64,000 nt of DNA from Roseomonas sp. CECT 9278 (lineage in GTDB: Bacteria; Pseudomonadota; Alphaproteobacteria; Acetobacterales; Acetobacteraceae): NCBI RefSeq assembly GCF_918698155.1, contig NZ_CAKKLX010000015.1, positions 39,527-103,526 on the forward strand, given 5' to 3'. Below are positions 27,065-34,814 of the stretch, piece by piece. A program made the position numbers and the translations under genes. The notes below the pieces were generated by a model that was not told the DNA's origin, searched no databases, and was given only the letters and a program-made list of their open reading frames with translations. Positions within the stretch are counted from its first letter, which is position 1, and every line of letters starts with the position of its first letter.

Positions 27065-27724
27065 GTGGCGTCCGCGCTGCTGGAATTGCGGGACGCCACG
27101 GCGGGCTATGCCGGCCGTGCGGTGCTGCATGGGCTCGACCTGACGCTGCGCGCGGGCGAACACGTTGCCGTGCTGGGGCGATCCGGCGCGGGCAAATCCA
27201 CGCTGCTGAGCCTGATCCATCAGCGCCTGAGCGAGGATGCGGCGCTGATCCCGCAGGCGGCGGCGCTGGTCGGCACGCTTAGCGTTTTCCACAATGTCTA
27301 TATGGGCCGGCTCGACCGGCATTCGGCCTGGCGCAACCTGCGGATGCTGGCCTTCCCGATGCGTGCGGAGGTGGCGGCGGTGCGCGGCGTGCTGGATGGC
27401 GTCGGCATGGAGGACTACCTGTTCCGCCGCGCCGGCGCGCTGTCGGGCGGGCAGCAGCAGCGTGTCTCGGTGGCGCGCGCGCTGTACAATGGCCGGCCGG
27501 TGGTGATCGGCGACGAGCCGGTCTCGGCACTGGACCGCCTGCAGGGGGCCGAGGTGCTGCGGCGGCTATCCACGCGGCACGGCACCATGGTGCTGGCGAT
27601 GCACGATATCGGCCTGGCGCTGGCGCATGCGCAGCGCATCCTGGTGATGGATGCCGGGCGCATCGTGCTCGATGCGCCGGCGGCGAACCTGACCACCGGC
27701 GACCTGTTGCCCTTCTATGGCTGA
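27065..27724 (+). CDS. PhnC-like ABC transporter ATP-binding protein
   Basis: The 219-residue ATPase has Walker A GRSGAGKST, signature LSGGQQQRVSVARAL, Walker B VVIGDEPVSALD and the switch His in VLAMHDIG. It is shorter than typical PhnC because the region before the signature is reduced, and the Q-loop reads LIPQAAALVGTLSVFHNVYMGRL. The start is GTG 27065, 2 bp after the receptor gene, and the end overlaps the permease by 8 bp. It should power the transporter encoded on both sides. Confidence 0.9.
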   Translation: MASALLELRDATAGYAGRAVLHGLDLTLRAGEHVAVLGRSGAGKSTLLSLIHQRLSEDAALIPQAAALVGTLSVFHNVYMGRLDRHSAWRNLRMLAFPMRAEVAAVRGVLDGVGMEDYLFRRAGALSGGQQQRVSVARALYNGRPVVIGDEPVSALDRLQGAEVLRRLSTRHGTMVLAMHDIGLALAHAQRILVMDAGRIVLDAPAANLTTGDLLPFYG

Positions 27725-29264
27725 GCCGGCACGCCTGGGCTACGCCAGCGCGACGCGCTGGTTCCTCGTGGCCGCGGTGGTGGCGCTGTTCGCCGCCGAC
27801 ATGGCGGTCTCGGCACTCGATCCCTGGGCGGAGATGCGCCGGCTGCTGGCCGGCATCCTGTGGCCGGATTGGGCGGCGGTGGCCGGGCGTTCCGTGGCGC
27901 TCACGGTGGCCTTCGCGGTGCTGGGCGTGTCGCTGGGTGCAACGGCGGGGCTGCTGCTCGCGCTGGTGTTCCACCGCTTCGGCGCGGTGCGCGCGCTGGC
28001 CGCCGGGCTGCGATCGGTGCACGAATTGTTCTGGGCTTTGCTGCTGATGCAGGTGGCGGGGATCTCGCCCATGACCGGCATCCTGGCCATCGCCATCCCC
28101 TATGCCGGCATCTTCGCCAAGGTGTTCTCGGAGATCATCGAGGAAGCCGACCTCAGCGCCGACCGGGTGCTGCCGGCCGGCACGGGGGTGATCTCGCGCT
28201 TCGCCTATGCGCGCATCCCGGTGCTGGCCGGGCCGTTCGGGACCTATGCGCTGTACCGGCTGGAATGCGGCATGCGCTCGACGCTGGTGCTGGGCTTCAT
28301 CGGCCTGCCGACCATGGGGTTCGAGCTGGAAAGCTATTTCCGCCAGGGCCGCTACGCGGAAGCCGCCGCCTTCGTCGCGGTGTTCTATGTGCTGATCGGC
28401 ACGCGCCGGCTGTGGGTGCGCCCGGCGACGGTGCCCTTCCTGATCGCGGGCAGCATCGCGGCACTGATGCTGCTGACCGAACCGCTGCATGGCGACAGCC
28501 TGTGGCAGAACCTGTCGCGCTTCCTGGGCAATGACATTGTCCCGCGGCCGCTGCGCGGGGCGGACCTGACGGAGTTCGCAACCTGGTCCGCGCTCGGCGC
28601 CTGGCTGCTGCCGATCCTGCGCGACCAGGCGCTGCCGGGGCTGGTGAATACGCTGGTGCTCTCGCAGGTCGCGCTGGTGGCGAGCGGCATCCTGGCCCTG
28701 GTGCTGTTCCCGCTGGTGTGCCGCCGCTTCGCGGGCCTGATGGGCCGGCCCTTCGGGCGCGTGCTGCTGGTGGTGCTGCGCTCCACGCCCGAATACATGC
28801 TGGCCTATGTGCTGCTGCAGACGCTGGGGCCGTCCATGCTGCCGGCGGCGGTAGCACTTGCGCTGCACAATGGCGGGATCATCGGCTACCTGCTCGGCCG
28901 CCACGCCGATGCGCTGGCCTACCGCGCGGATGCACCGCGCGGGATGAATCTGTATTTCTACGAGACGCTGCCGCGGCTCTATGGCCAGTTCCTGGCCTAT
29001 GCGCTGTACCGGTGGGAGATCATCGTGCGGGAAAGCGCGATCTTCGGCATCCTGGGGGTGCTCACGCTCGGCTACTTCATCGATGCCGCGATCGCCGAGC
29101 TCAGGCTGGATACCGCGGTGGTGCTGATCGTGTGCACCGGGGCGCTCTCGCTGGGCATCGACGCGCTGTCGCGGGGCCTGCGCCGGCGGTTGCGCATCGA
29201 GGACCGGCCGGTGCGGCTTTCCGTCGCCGCGAGTGATGCGAAAGGAACGCGCGCATGCGCATGA
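27717..29264 (+). CDS. PhnE-like ABC permease, two permease domains fused
   Basis: The 515-residue integral membrane protein contains two PhnE-type permease units in tandem (about residues 1-260 and 261-515), each with several spans and an EAA-like loop (EEADLSADRVLPAGTG...RFAYARIPVL in the first; LGRHADALAYRADAPRGMNLYFYETLPRLYGQF in the second). Ordinary PhnE is a single unit of about 260 residues that dimerises, so here the heterodimer is covalently joined. It overlaps the ATPase gene by 8 bp and the SelD fusion by 10 bp. The substrate is inferred from the SelD linkage. Confidence 0.88.
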   Translation: MAEPARLGYASATRWFLVAAVVALFAADMAVSALDPWAEMRRLLAGILWPDWAAVAGRSVALTVAFAVLGVSLGATAGLLLALVFHRFGAVRALAAGLRSVHELFWALLLMQVAGISPMTGILAIAIPYAGIFAKVFSEIIEEADLSADRVLPAGTGVISRFAYARIPVLAGPFGTYALYRLECGMRSTLVLGFIGLPTMGFELESYFRQGRYAEAAAFVAVFYVLIGTRRLWVRPATVPFLIAGSIAALMLLTEPLHGDSLWQNLSRFLGNDIVPRPLRGADLTEFATWSALGAWLLPILRDQALPGLVNTLVLSQVALVASGILALVLFPLVCRRFAGLMGRPFGRVLLVVLRSTPEYMLAYVLLQTLGPSMLPAAVALALHNGGIIGYLLGRHADALAYRADAPRGMNLYFYETLPRLYGQFLAYALYRWEIIVRESAIFGILGVLTLGYFIDAAIAELRLDTAVVLIVCTGALSLGIDALSRGLRRRLRIEDRPVRLSVAASDAKGTRACA

Positions 29265-31561
29265 ATGCCGGCCCGGTGGTGAAGGACGTGGTGCTGGTGG
29301 GTGCCGGCCACGCGCATGTCGCGGTGCTGCGGAACTTCGGCATGAAGCCGCTGCCGGGCGTGCGCCTCACGCTCATCACGCGGGAGGTGGACACGCCCTA
29401 TTCGGGCATGCTGCCCGGCCATGTCGCGGGCCACTACACGGCCGACGATATCCATATCGACACCGGCCCGCTGGCGCGCTTCGCCGGCGCGCGGCTGTAC
29501 CAGGACGAGGCCGTGGGCCTCGATGTCGCGGGACGACGCGTGATCTGCCGCGACCGCCCGCCGGTACCCTACGACCTGGTCTCGCTCGACATCGGGTCGC
29601 GCCCCAATACCGCGGATGTGCCGGGTGCGGCGGAGCACGCGCTGCCGGTCAAGCCGATCGACAGCTTCCTGCCGCGCTTCGATGCGCTGCGCGCGCGCGT
29701 GCTGGCCGGCCGTTCGCGCCATGTGCTGCTGGTGGGTGCCGGCGCCGGCGGTGTGGAACTGCTGCTCGCGGCCGAACACCGCCTGCGCCGCGACCTGGCC
29801 GCTGCCGGCGGCGATGGCGCGTCGCTGCGCTTCACCCTGCTGGCCGGCGGCGACGACATCCTGTCGGGCTTCCCCGACGCCTTCCGGGCGCGCTTCCGCG
29901 CGGTGTTCGCTGCGCGCGGCATCGCGGTCGAGACCGGCGCGCGCGTCGGTGCTGTCGAAGCGGGCGGCGTCGTGCTCGCCGATGGCCGTCGCATCGCCGC
30001 GGATGATGTGCTCTGGACCACGCAGGCCGCGCCCGCCGACTGGCTGCCGCAGACCGGCCTTGCGCTCGACCCGCGCGGCTTCCTGCGGGTGGACGCGATG
30101 CTGCGCGCCATCGGGCACGAGGACGTGTTTGCCGCCGGCGACACCATCGCCTTCGACCCCGAACCCATCCCGCGATCGGGCGTCTATGCCGTGCGCGCCG
30201 GGCCTGTGCTGGCCGACAACATCCGCGCCACGCTGACCGGCACCGCGCTGCGTCCCTACAAGCCGCAGCGCGACGCGCTGTATCTGGTTTCGACCGGCGC
30301 GCCCCATGCCATCGGCACGCGCAACGGGCGCGTCGCGGGCGGCGCCTGGGCCTGGCGGCTGAAGGACTGGATCGACCGCCGCTTCATGCGCCGCTTCCGC
30401 GACCTGCCGGCGATGCCCGAAGCGGCCACCGGCCCGGCCTCGCCGCTCGCCGACAAGGCGGCGCTGCGCGACATTTCCGCCATCGCCATGCGCTGCGGCG
30501 GCTGCGGTGCGAAGGTGGGTGCGACCGTGCTGTCGCGCGCGCTGGGTGCGATCGTGCCCTTCCCGCGGCCGGAGGTGTGGGTCGGTCTCGCCGCGCCAGA
30601 TGATGCGGCGGTGGTCGATACCGGCGGGCCACGCCTGTCCGTGCAGACGGTGGACTACTTCCGTGCCATCGTGGACGATCCCTGGCGCTTCGGCATGATC
30701 GCGGCCAACCACGCGCTCGGGGATATCTACGCCATGGGCGGGGAACCGCAGACCGCGCTTGCCATCGCCACCGTACCCTATGGGCTGGAGGCGAAGGTCG
30801 AGGCCGATCTCTCGGCCATGATGGCGGGGGCGAACGCGGTGCTGCGGGATGCCGGCTGCGCGCTGGTCGGCGGCCATACCAGCGAAGGGGCAGAGCTCTC
30901 GCTTGGCTTCGCGCTGAACGGGCTGGTCGCGCGCGACGCCTTCCTGCGCAAGGGCGGGCTGCGCGCCGGCGATGCGCTGGTGCTGACCAAGCCAATCGGC
31001 ACCGGCACGCTGCTGGCGGCCGACATGCGCGGCCTGGCGCGCGCGCGCTGGGTGCAGGCGGCGATCCGCCACATGTGCGCGTCCAACCGCCGCGCGGCCG
31101 AGGTGCTGGCGCTGTACGGCGTGGGGGCGGCGACCGACGTGACCGGCTTCGGCCTGCTCGGCCACCTGGTGGAAATGACGCGCGCGAGCGAGGTGGATGC
31201 GCGCCTGGTGCTGGACCGCATCCCGGTGCTGGAGGGTGCGCGCGAGAGCGTGGCGCGCGGCGTGTTTTCTTCCCTGCAGCCGCAGAATGTCCGGCTGCGC
31301 CGCGCGGTGCGCGACCTCGATGTCGCGCAGGCGCTGCCCGACTACCCGCTGCTGTTCGACCCGCAGACGGCGGGCGGGCTGCTCGCGAGCGTGCCGGCCG
31401 CGCGCGCCGAGGCCTGCGTCGCGGCGCTGCGCGCGGCGGGCTACGCCGAGGCCGCCGTGATCGGCCAGGTGCTGGCGCGCTCCGACGCGCTGGAGCCGAT
31501 CGTGCTGGTGCCGAGCGAACCCGCTGCCACGCACGCGGCGCGCGAGGCCGTGCCCGCATGA
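29255..31561 (+). CDS. selD: Pyridine-nucleotide-disulfide-oxidoreductase/selenide-water-dikinase (SelD) fusion
   Basis: The 768-residue fusion has an N-terminal FAD/NAD(P) flavoprotein (VVLVGAGHAHVAVLR at about 12-26, second Rossmann VLLVGAGAGGVELLL, FAD-binding VFAAGDTIAF). From about residue 400 a complete SelD follows, with the catalytic pair C417 and K420 in CGGCGAK, PDDAAVVD, the NALG-type ANHALGDIYAMGG and GGHTSEG. SelD makes selenophosphate from selenide and ATP. The flavoprotein half may deliver or reduce selenium. This fusion class is known. The active site has Cys, not Sec. No selA, selB or selenouridine synthase is in the window, so the use of selenophosphate is unknown here. It is translationally coupled on both sides. 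Confidence 0.93.
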   Translation: MRMNAGPVVKDVVLVGAGHAHVAVLRNFGMKPLPGVRLTLITREVDTPYSGMLPGHVAGHYTADDIHIDTGPLARFAGARLYQDEAVGLDVAGRRVICRDRPPVPYDLVSLDIGSRPNTADVPGAAEHALPVKPIDSFLPRFDALRARVLAGRSRHVLLVGAGAGGVELLLAAEHRLRRDLAAAGGDGASLRFTLLAGGDDILSGFPDAFRARFRAVFAARGIAVETGARVGAVEAGGVVLADGRRIAADDVLWTTQAAPADWLPQTGLALDPRGFLRVDAMLRAIGHEDVFAAGDTIAFDPEPIPRSGVYAVRAGPVLADNIRATLTGTALRPYKPQRDALYLVSTGAPHAIGTRNGRVAGGAWAWRLKDWIDRRFMRRFRDLPAMPEAATGPASPLADKAALRDISAIAMRCGGCGAKVGATVLSRALGAIVPFPRPEVWVGLAAPDDAAVVDTGGPRLSVQTVDYFRAIVDDPWRFGMIAANHALGDIYAMGGEPQTALAIATVPYGLEAKVEADLSAMMAGANAVLRDAGCALVGGHTSEGAELSLGFALNGLVARDAFLRKGGLRAGDALVLTKPIGTGTLLAADMRGLARARWVQAAIRHMCASNRRAAEVLALYGVGAATDVTGFGLLGHLVEMTRASEVDARLVLDRIPVLEGARESVARGVFSSLQPQNVRLRRAVRDLDVAQALPDYPLLFDPQTAGGLLASVPAARAEACVAALRAAGYAEAAVIGQVLARSDALEPIVLVPSEPAATHAAREAVPA

Positions 31562-32364
31562 CCTCACCGCTGCTCGACGCGAAGGACTATGCCGCCCCCT
31601 CGGTCTTCCAGCCGGCGGCACTGCTGCGCGAGGCGCGGCGGCAGAAGCACCTGCCCGAGATCGCCGTGCCGCCGGCCTGCCTGCTCGACCCCGATGGCGA
31701 CATCGTCGCGCATCTGGTCCGCACCGGGCGGGCGCGGCCGCACCCGGGCTGGGCCTGCTACCATACCGAACTGCTCACCTTCGACCTGCCCGGCGTGGCG
31801 CACCCGGTCGGCGTGATCGGCCGCGCGGTGGGCGCGTCCTTCGCCGTGCTGCTGGCCGAGCAGCTTTTTGCCAGCGGTTGCGCGACGCTGCTCAGCATCA
31901 CCTCCTCCGGCCGCATCGCCGAGGACCTGCCCGCCGCACCGCATTTCGTGCTGATCGAGCGCGCGCTGCGCGACGAGGGCACCAGCCACCACTACCTGCC
32001 GCCTTCCGCCTTCGCCACCATGCCGGAGCCCGCGGTGATCGACGCGGTTGCGGCGCGCCTGGCCACGGAGGCGCCGGAGATCACCGTGCTGCGCGGCGCG
32101 ACCTGGACGACGGACGCCCCCTTCCGCGAGACGGCGGGGGCGATCAGCGCCGCGCGCGCCGCCGGCTGCCTGGCGGTCGAGATGGAGGCCGCCGCGCTCT
32201 ATGCCTTCGCCACGGCGGCGGCGCGGCGGGTGCTGTGCCTGGCGCACGTAACCAACGCCATGGGCCAGGACGAAGGAGACTTCGAGAAGGGCGAGGCGGA
32301 GGGTGCGGCGGAAGCGCTGCGGCTGCTGTCGGTCCTGCTTCGTGCCTTGCCGCCGCAGGGCTGA
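31558..32364 (+). CDS. Nucleoside phosphorylase-family protein
   Basis: The 268-residue protein has the PNP/UDP-phosphorylase fold signatures: GVIGRAVGASFAVLLAEQL, ITSSGRIAEDL, and LAVEMEAAALYAFA, the nucleobase/ribose-binding Glu-Met-Glu strand. It would split a nucleoside or 5'-modified nucleoside with phosphate. ATG 31558 overlaps the selD stop (ATGA), so it is coupled to the selenium operon. A scavenging role for a seleno- or thio-nucleoside by-product is possible; this is a guess from linkage. Confidence 0.8.
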   Translation: MTSPLLDAKDYAAPSVFQPAALLREARRQKHLPEIAVPPACLLDPDGDIVAHLVRTGRARPHPGWACYHTELLTFDLPGVAHPVGVIGRAVGASFAVLLAEQLFASGCATLLSITSSGRIAEDLPAAPHFVLIERALRDEGTSHHYLPPSAFATMPEPAVIDAVAARLATEAPEITVLRGATWTTDAPFRETAGAISAARAAGCLAVEMEAAALYAFATAAARRVLCLAHVTNAMGQDEGDFEKGEAEGAAEALRLLSVLLRALPPQG

Positions 32365-32401
32365 GACGCACGCCGCGAACGGGACATCAGGAGAGACGCC
32401 G

Positions 32402-33046
32402 ATGCGCACCGACCCCTTCACCGACACCTGGCAGTTCCTGATCGGCCAGCAGCCGGACCAGCTGGCGCTGGGCGTCTTCGGCTATGTTCTCCTGGCGCTG
32501 TTCTGGGCGCTGCTGGTGGGCAGCGCGGTGCTCGCGGCGATCAACTGGCGGGCCGATCCGGCGCAGCGGACCATGGCGGATCTCTGGACCTGGGTCGCGC
32601 GCACCATGATGGGCGCGATGTGGTTCCAGGGCGCGCTGTGGAAGCTGCCCTTTCCGCAGTCGCCGGGCTTCTTCCACTGGACCGGCCAGATTGCCGAGCA
32701 CGCCGCCTTCGGCTGGCATCGCGCCCTGGCGTCCGAGGTGATGCTGCCGCTGCTGCCGCTGTTCCAGGCCGTCGCCTTCTTCGGCGAGATGGCCTTCGCC
32801 ATCAGCCTGATGCTGGGCCTGGCGGTGCGGCTGTCGAGCCTGCTGGCGATCGGCTTCGTGGTGCAGCTCTGGCTCGGGCTGTATCTCGTCAGCTTCGAAT
32901 GGCCCTGGCTGTTCTGGTTCATGATCTTCACGCTGGGCTGGTTCATCGTGCACCGGGCGGGGCGCAGCCTCGGCCTCGATGCGCTGCTGCTGCGCGGCAA
33001 CAGGCTGCCGCCGGCGCTCGCGCGCTGGCACGCGCTGGCGTCGTAG
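32402..33046 (+). CDS. DoxX/DoxD-like integral membrane protein
   Basis: The 214-residue protein has about five membrane spans (starting FGYVLLALFWALLVGSAVLAAI) and a conserved-looking RTMMGAMWFQGALWKLPF region, typical of DoxX or the small subunit of thiosulfate:quinone oxidoreductase (DoxD). Such proteins sit in the inner membrane and can link reduced sulfur chemistry to quinones. A strong AGGAGA site precedes ATG 32402, 37 bp after the phosphorylase gene. It is the last gene of this run and converges with the glycosyltransferase operon with only 2 bp between stops. Confidence 0.7.
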   Translation: MRTDPFTDTWQFLIGQQPDQLALGVFGYVLLALFWALLVGSAVLAAINWRADPAQRTMADLWTWVARTMMGAMWFQGALWKLPFPQSPGFFHWTGQIAEHAAFGWHRALASEVMLPLLPLFQAVAFFGEMAFAISLMLGLAVRLSSLLAIGFVVQLWLGLYLVSFEWPWLFWFMIFTLGWFIVHRAGRSLGLDALLLRGNRLPPALARWHALAS

Positions 33047-33048
33047 CC

Positions 33049-33759
33049 TCAGCCGCGGCGCAGCGCGGCGGCCAGGCGCAGGAAGGTGGTGGCGATGCTC
33101 CAGCTCGCCGCCGCCACCGCGCGCGGATTGCCCGAGACCTTCGACACGCCGCCGATCCGCCGCCGCTGGCCGACCGCGACTTCCGTCGCCGGAATCCCCG
33201 CCGCGGCGACGCGCATCAGCATCTCGAGGTTCCAGCCATAGGTCTCCTCGCGCATGCCGAGCCGGTCCAGCGCCTCGCGCCGGATCGCGCGAAAGGGGGA
33301 CATGTCGGAAAACCGCGCGCCATAGAACAGCCGCAGCAGCCCCTGCGCGATGCGCCCGGCGGCCACCTGCTGGGGTGACAGCGCGCCCGGTTCGCGTTCG
33401 CCCTTCACCCGCGTGCCGTGCACGAAGTCGGCACGTCCCGCGAGGATCGGCGCCAGCACATCGGGGATGCGCTCGGGCGGATCGCTGCCATCGCCATCGA
33501 GGAACAGCACCACGTCGGTCTCCGCCGGCAGCGCGGCGATGCCCGACTGCACGGCGCGCCCGTAGCCGCGCCGCGTTTCCTCCACCACGGTGGCGCCGGC
33601 GTCCCGCGCGCGCTGCGCGGTCGCATCGCGCGACCCGCCATCCACCACGATCACCGTCGCGATGCCCTGCGCGCGCACCGCCGCTACCACCTGGCCGATC
33701 GACGCTTCCTCATCCAGGCACGGGATGATGGCGGCGATGGCGCTGGTCAAAGGCTCCAT
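33049..33759 (-). CDS. GT2 glycosyltransferase, dolichyl-phosphate-mannose-synthase-like
   Basis: The 236-residue GT-A enzyme reads AAIIPCLDEEASIGQVVAAV, VIVVDGGSRDATA, GRAVQSGIAAL, the DxD-type FLDGDGSDPPE, and a C-terminal QRRRIGGVSKVSGN, as in DPM1-type synthases. It lacks a C-terminal membrane domain. It likely loads a sugar on a polyprenyl phosphate at the inner face of the membrane, which would feed the multi-spanning transferase encoded upstream. ATG 33759 overlaps the radical SAM gene end by 13 bp; TTG 33780 is possible. It is last in the four-gene minus-strand operon. Confidence 0.85.
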   Translation of the reverse strand: MEPLTSAIAAIIPCLDEEASIGQVVAAVRAQGIATVIVVDGGSRDATAQRARDAGATVVEETRRGYGRAVQSGIAALPAETDVVLFLDGDGSDPPERIPDVLAPILAGRADFVHGTRVKGEREPGALSPQQVAAGRIAQGLLRLFYGARFSDMSPFRAIRREALDRLGMREETYGWNLEMLMRVAAAGIPATEVAVGQRRRIGGVSKVSGNPRAVAAASWSIATTFLRLAAALRRG

Positions 33760-34814
33760 CGCATCCCGCAGCCCGCGCAACTGCCGGGCGGCGTGTCGGA
33801 CAGCAGGGCCGTGCGGAAATCCTGGTAGGCGCCGCTGTTCCAGATCTCATTCAGCGTCTGCTGCGTGGCATCGCCCAGCGTGTAGTTCTCGTAGCCGCGC
33901 TGCGAGAAGGGCGCGATGCAGCAGGGCAGCGCGCGACCGTTCGCGGTGAAGTACATCACCGACCACGGGCGCCGGCACAGCGACCACGGGTTGGCATCGG
34001 CCTCGCGCTTCAGGCTCATGCCCGGCTCGCTGGCGGCGCCCGATGCGCTGAAGCTCATGCCGAGCCCGGCCGCGACCTGCTCGGCCTGCTCGATATGCAC
34101 CGCCTCCGCGCGCGACATGCGTTCGAACAGCGCCTGGTCGGGCCGCGCATGGCCGATCGCGTCGTCCTCGAAGAACACCAGGCGCTGGAGATGGACCTCC
34201 TTTACGCCAGCCTCATGCGCCACGCGCACGAAGGCGGGAAGTTGCTCGATCGTCTCGCGCAGGCCGGTCAGCCACATCGACACGCGCGGCTTGTCCAGCC
34301 CCTCGCGCGCCTGCATCTCGGTGAAGGCGCGCACGTTGCGCAGGATGCGGGCAAAAAAGTCCTTGCCGCGGACCTGGCGGTAGGTGGCGGCATCGGCGGC
34401 ATCGAGCGAGACGCGCAACTCATCGAGCCCTGCCTCGGCCAGTTCGCGCCCCTTGCGCGCGGTCAGCAGCGTACCGTTGGTGTTGAACAGCACATAGGCG
34501 CCGCGGTCCTTCAGGTAGCGCACCTGGCGCGGCAGGTCCTTGACCAGCATCGGCTCGCCCACGCCGTGCAGAACCACGCGCGCGATGTTGGGCACCTGGT
34601 CGACGATGCTGGTGAACAGCTCCCAGCTCATGTCCGCCGGGGGTTCCAGCTCCTCATAGGTGCGCGGGCAGGTCGTGCAGAGCAGATTGCAGCGATTCGT
34701 CGTCTCCAGATACAGGCAGACCGGCGGCGCCTTCGCCAGCGGCCCATCGGGGCTGACGGCCTCGTGGTAGCGGCGCGGGTCGATGCGGGGCGGTTCGGTC
34801 AGCACGGTGCTCAT
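33747..34814 (-). CDS. Radical SAM/SPASM protein in a glycosyltransferase operon
   Basis: The 355-residue protein has the cluster motif C42-x3-C46-x2-C49 (CNLLCTTC), then VVLHGVGEPMLV in place of GGEP, LFNTNGTLL and LRVSLDAADAATY. The C-terminal SPASM part has LCRRPWSVMYFTANGRALPCC and a terminal CAGCGMRWSL. It is similar to the many uncharacterised SPASM enzymes of sugar and peptide modification loci. It overlaps the mannosyltransferase-like gene (ATGA at 34811-34814) and the GT2 gene. No small precursor peptide gene is evident nearby, so a peptide substrate is not supported here; a lipid, sugar or protein substrate is open. Confidence 0.87.
   Translation of the reverse strand: MSTVLTEPPRIDPRRYHEAVSPDGPLAKAPPVCLYLETTNRCNLLCTTCPRTYEELEPPADMSWELFTSIVDQVPNIARVVLHGVGEPMLVKDLPRQVRYLKDRGAYVLFNTNGTLLTARKGRELAEAGLDELRVSLDAADAATYRQVRGKDFFARILRNVRAFTEMQAREGLDKPRVSMWLTGLRETIEQLPAFVRVAHEAGVKEVHLQRLVFFEDDAIGHARPDQALFERMSRAEAVHIEQAEQVAAGLGMSFSASGAASEPGMSLKREADANPWSLCRRPWSVMYFTANGRALPCCIAPFSQRGYENYTLGDATQQTLNEIWNSGAYQDFRTALLSDTPPGSCAGCGMRWSL

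Noticed and set aside
26193..29264. A standard phosphonate uptake operon (phnCDE)
   Set aside because: There are no C-P lyase or phosphonatase genes nearby, the permease is fused, the ATPase is short, and the genes overlap a SelD fusion.
29255..31561. Selenocysteine at the SelD active site
   Set aside because: The codon at the catalytic position is TGC, giving Cys 417 in the C-x2-K motif.
33049..33759. Assignment of the GT2 gene to the radical SAM/selenodomain-associated transferase 2 family
   Set aside because: The DGDGSDPPE site and the C-terminal pattern fit dolichyl-phosphate-mannose-synthase-like enzymes better.
33747..34814. Assignment of the radical SAM gene to the radical SAM/selenodomain protein family itself
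   Set aside because: Its C-terminus is SPASM-like with CAGCGMRWSL and does not show the C-terminal domain that I would expect for that family. Only the neighbouring DUF2064 gene supports the association.
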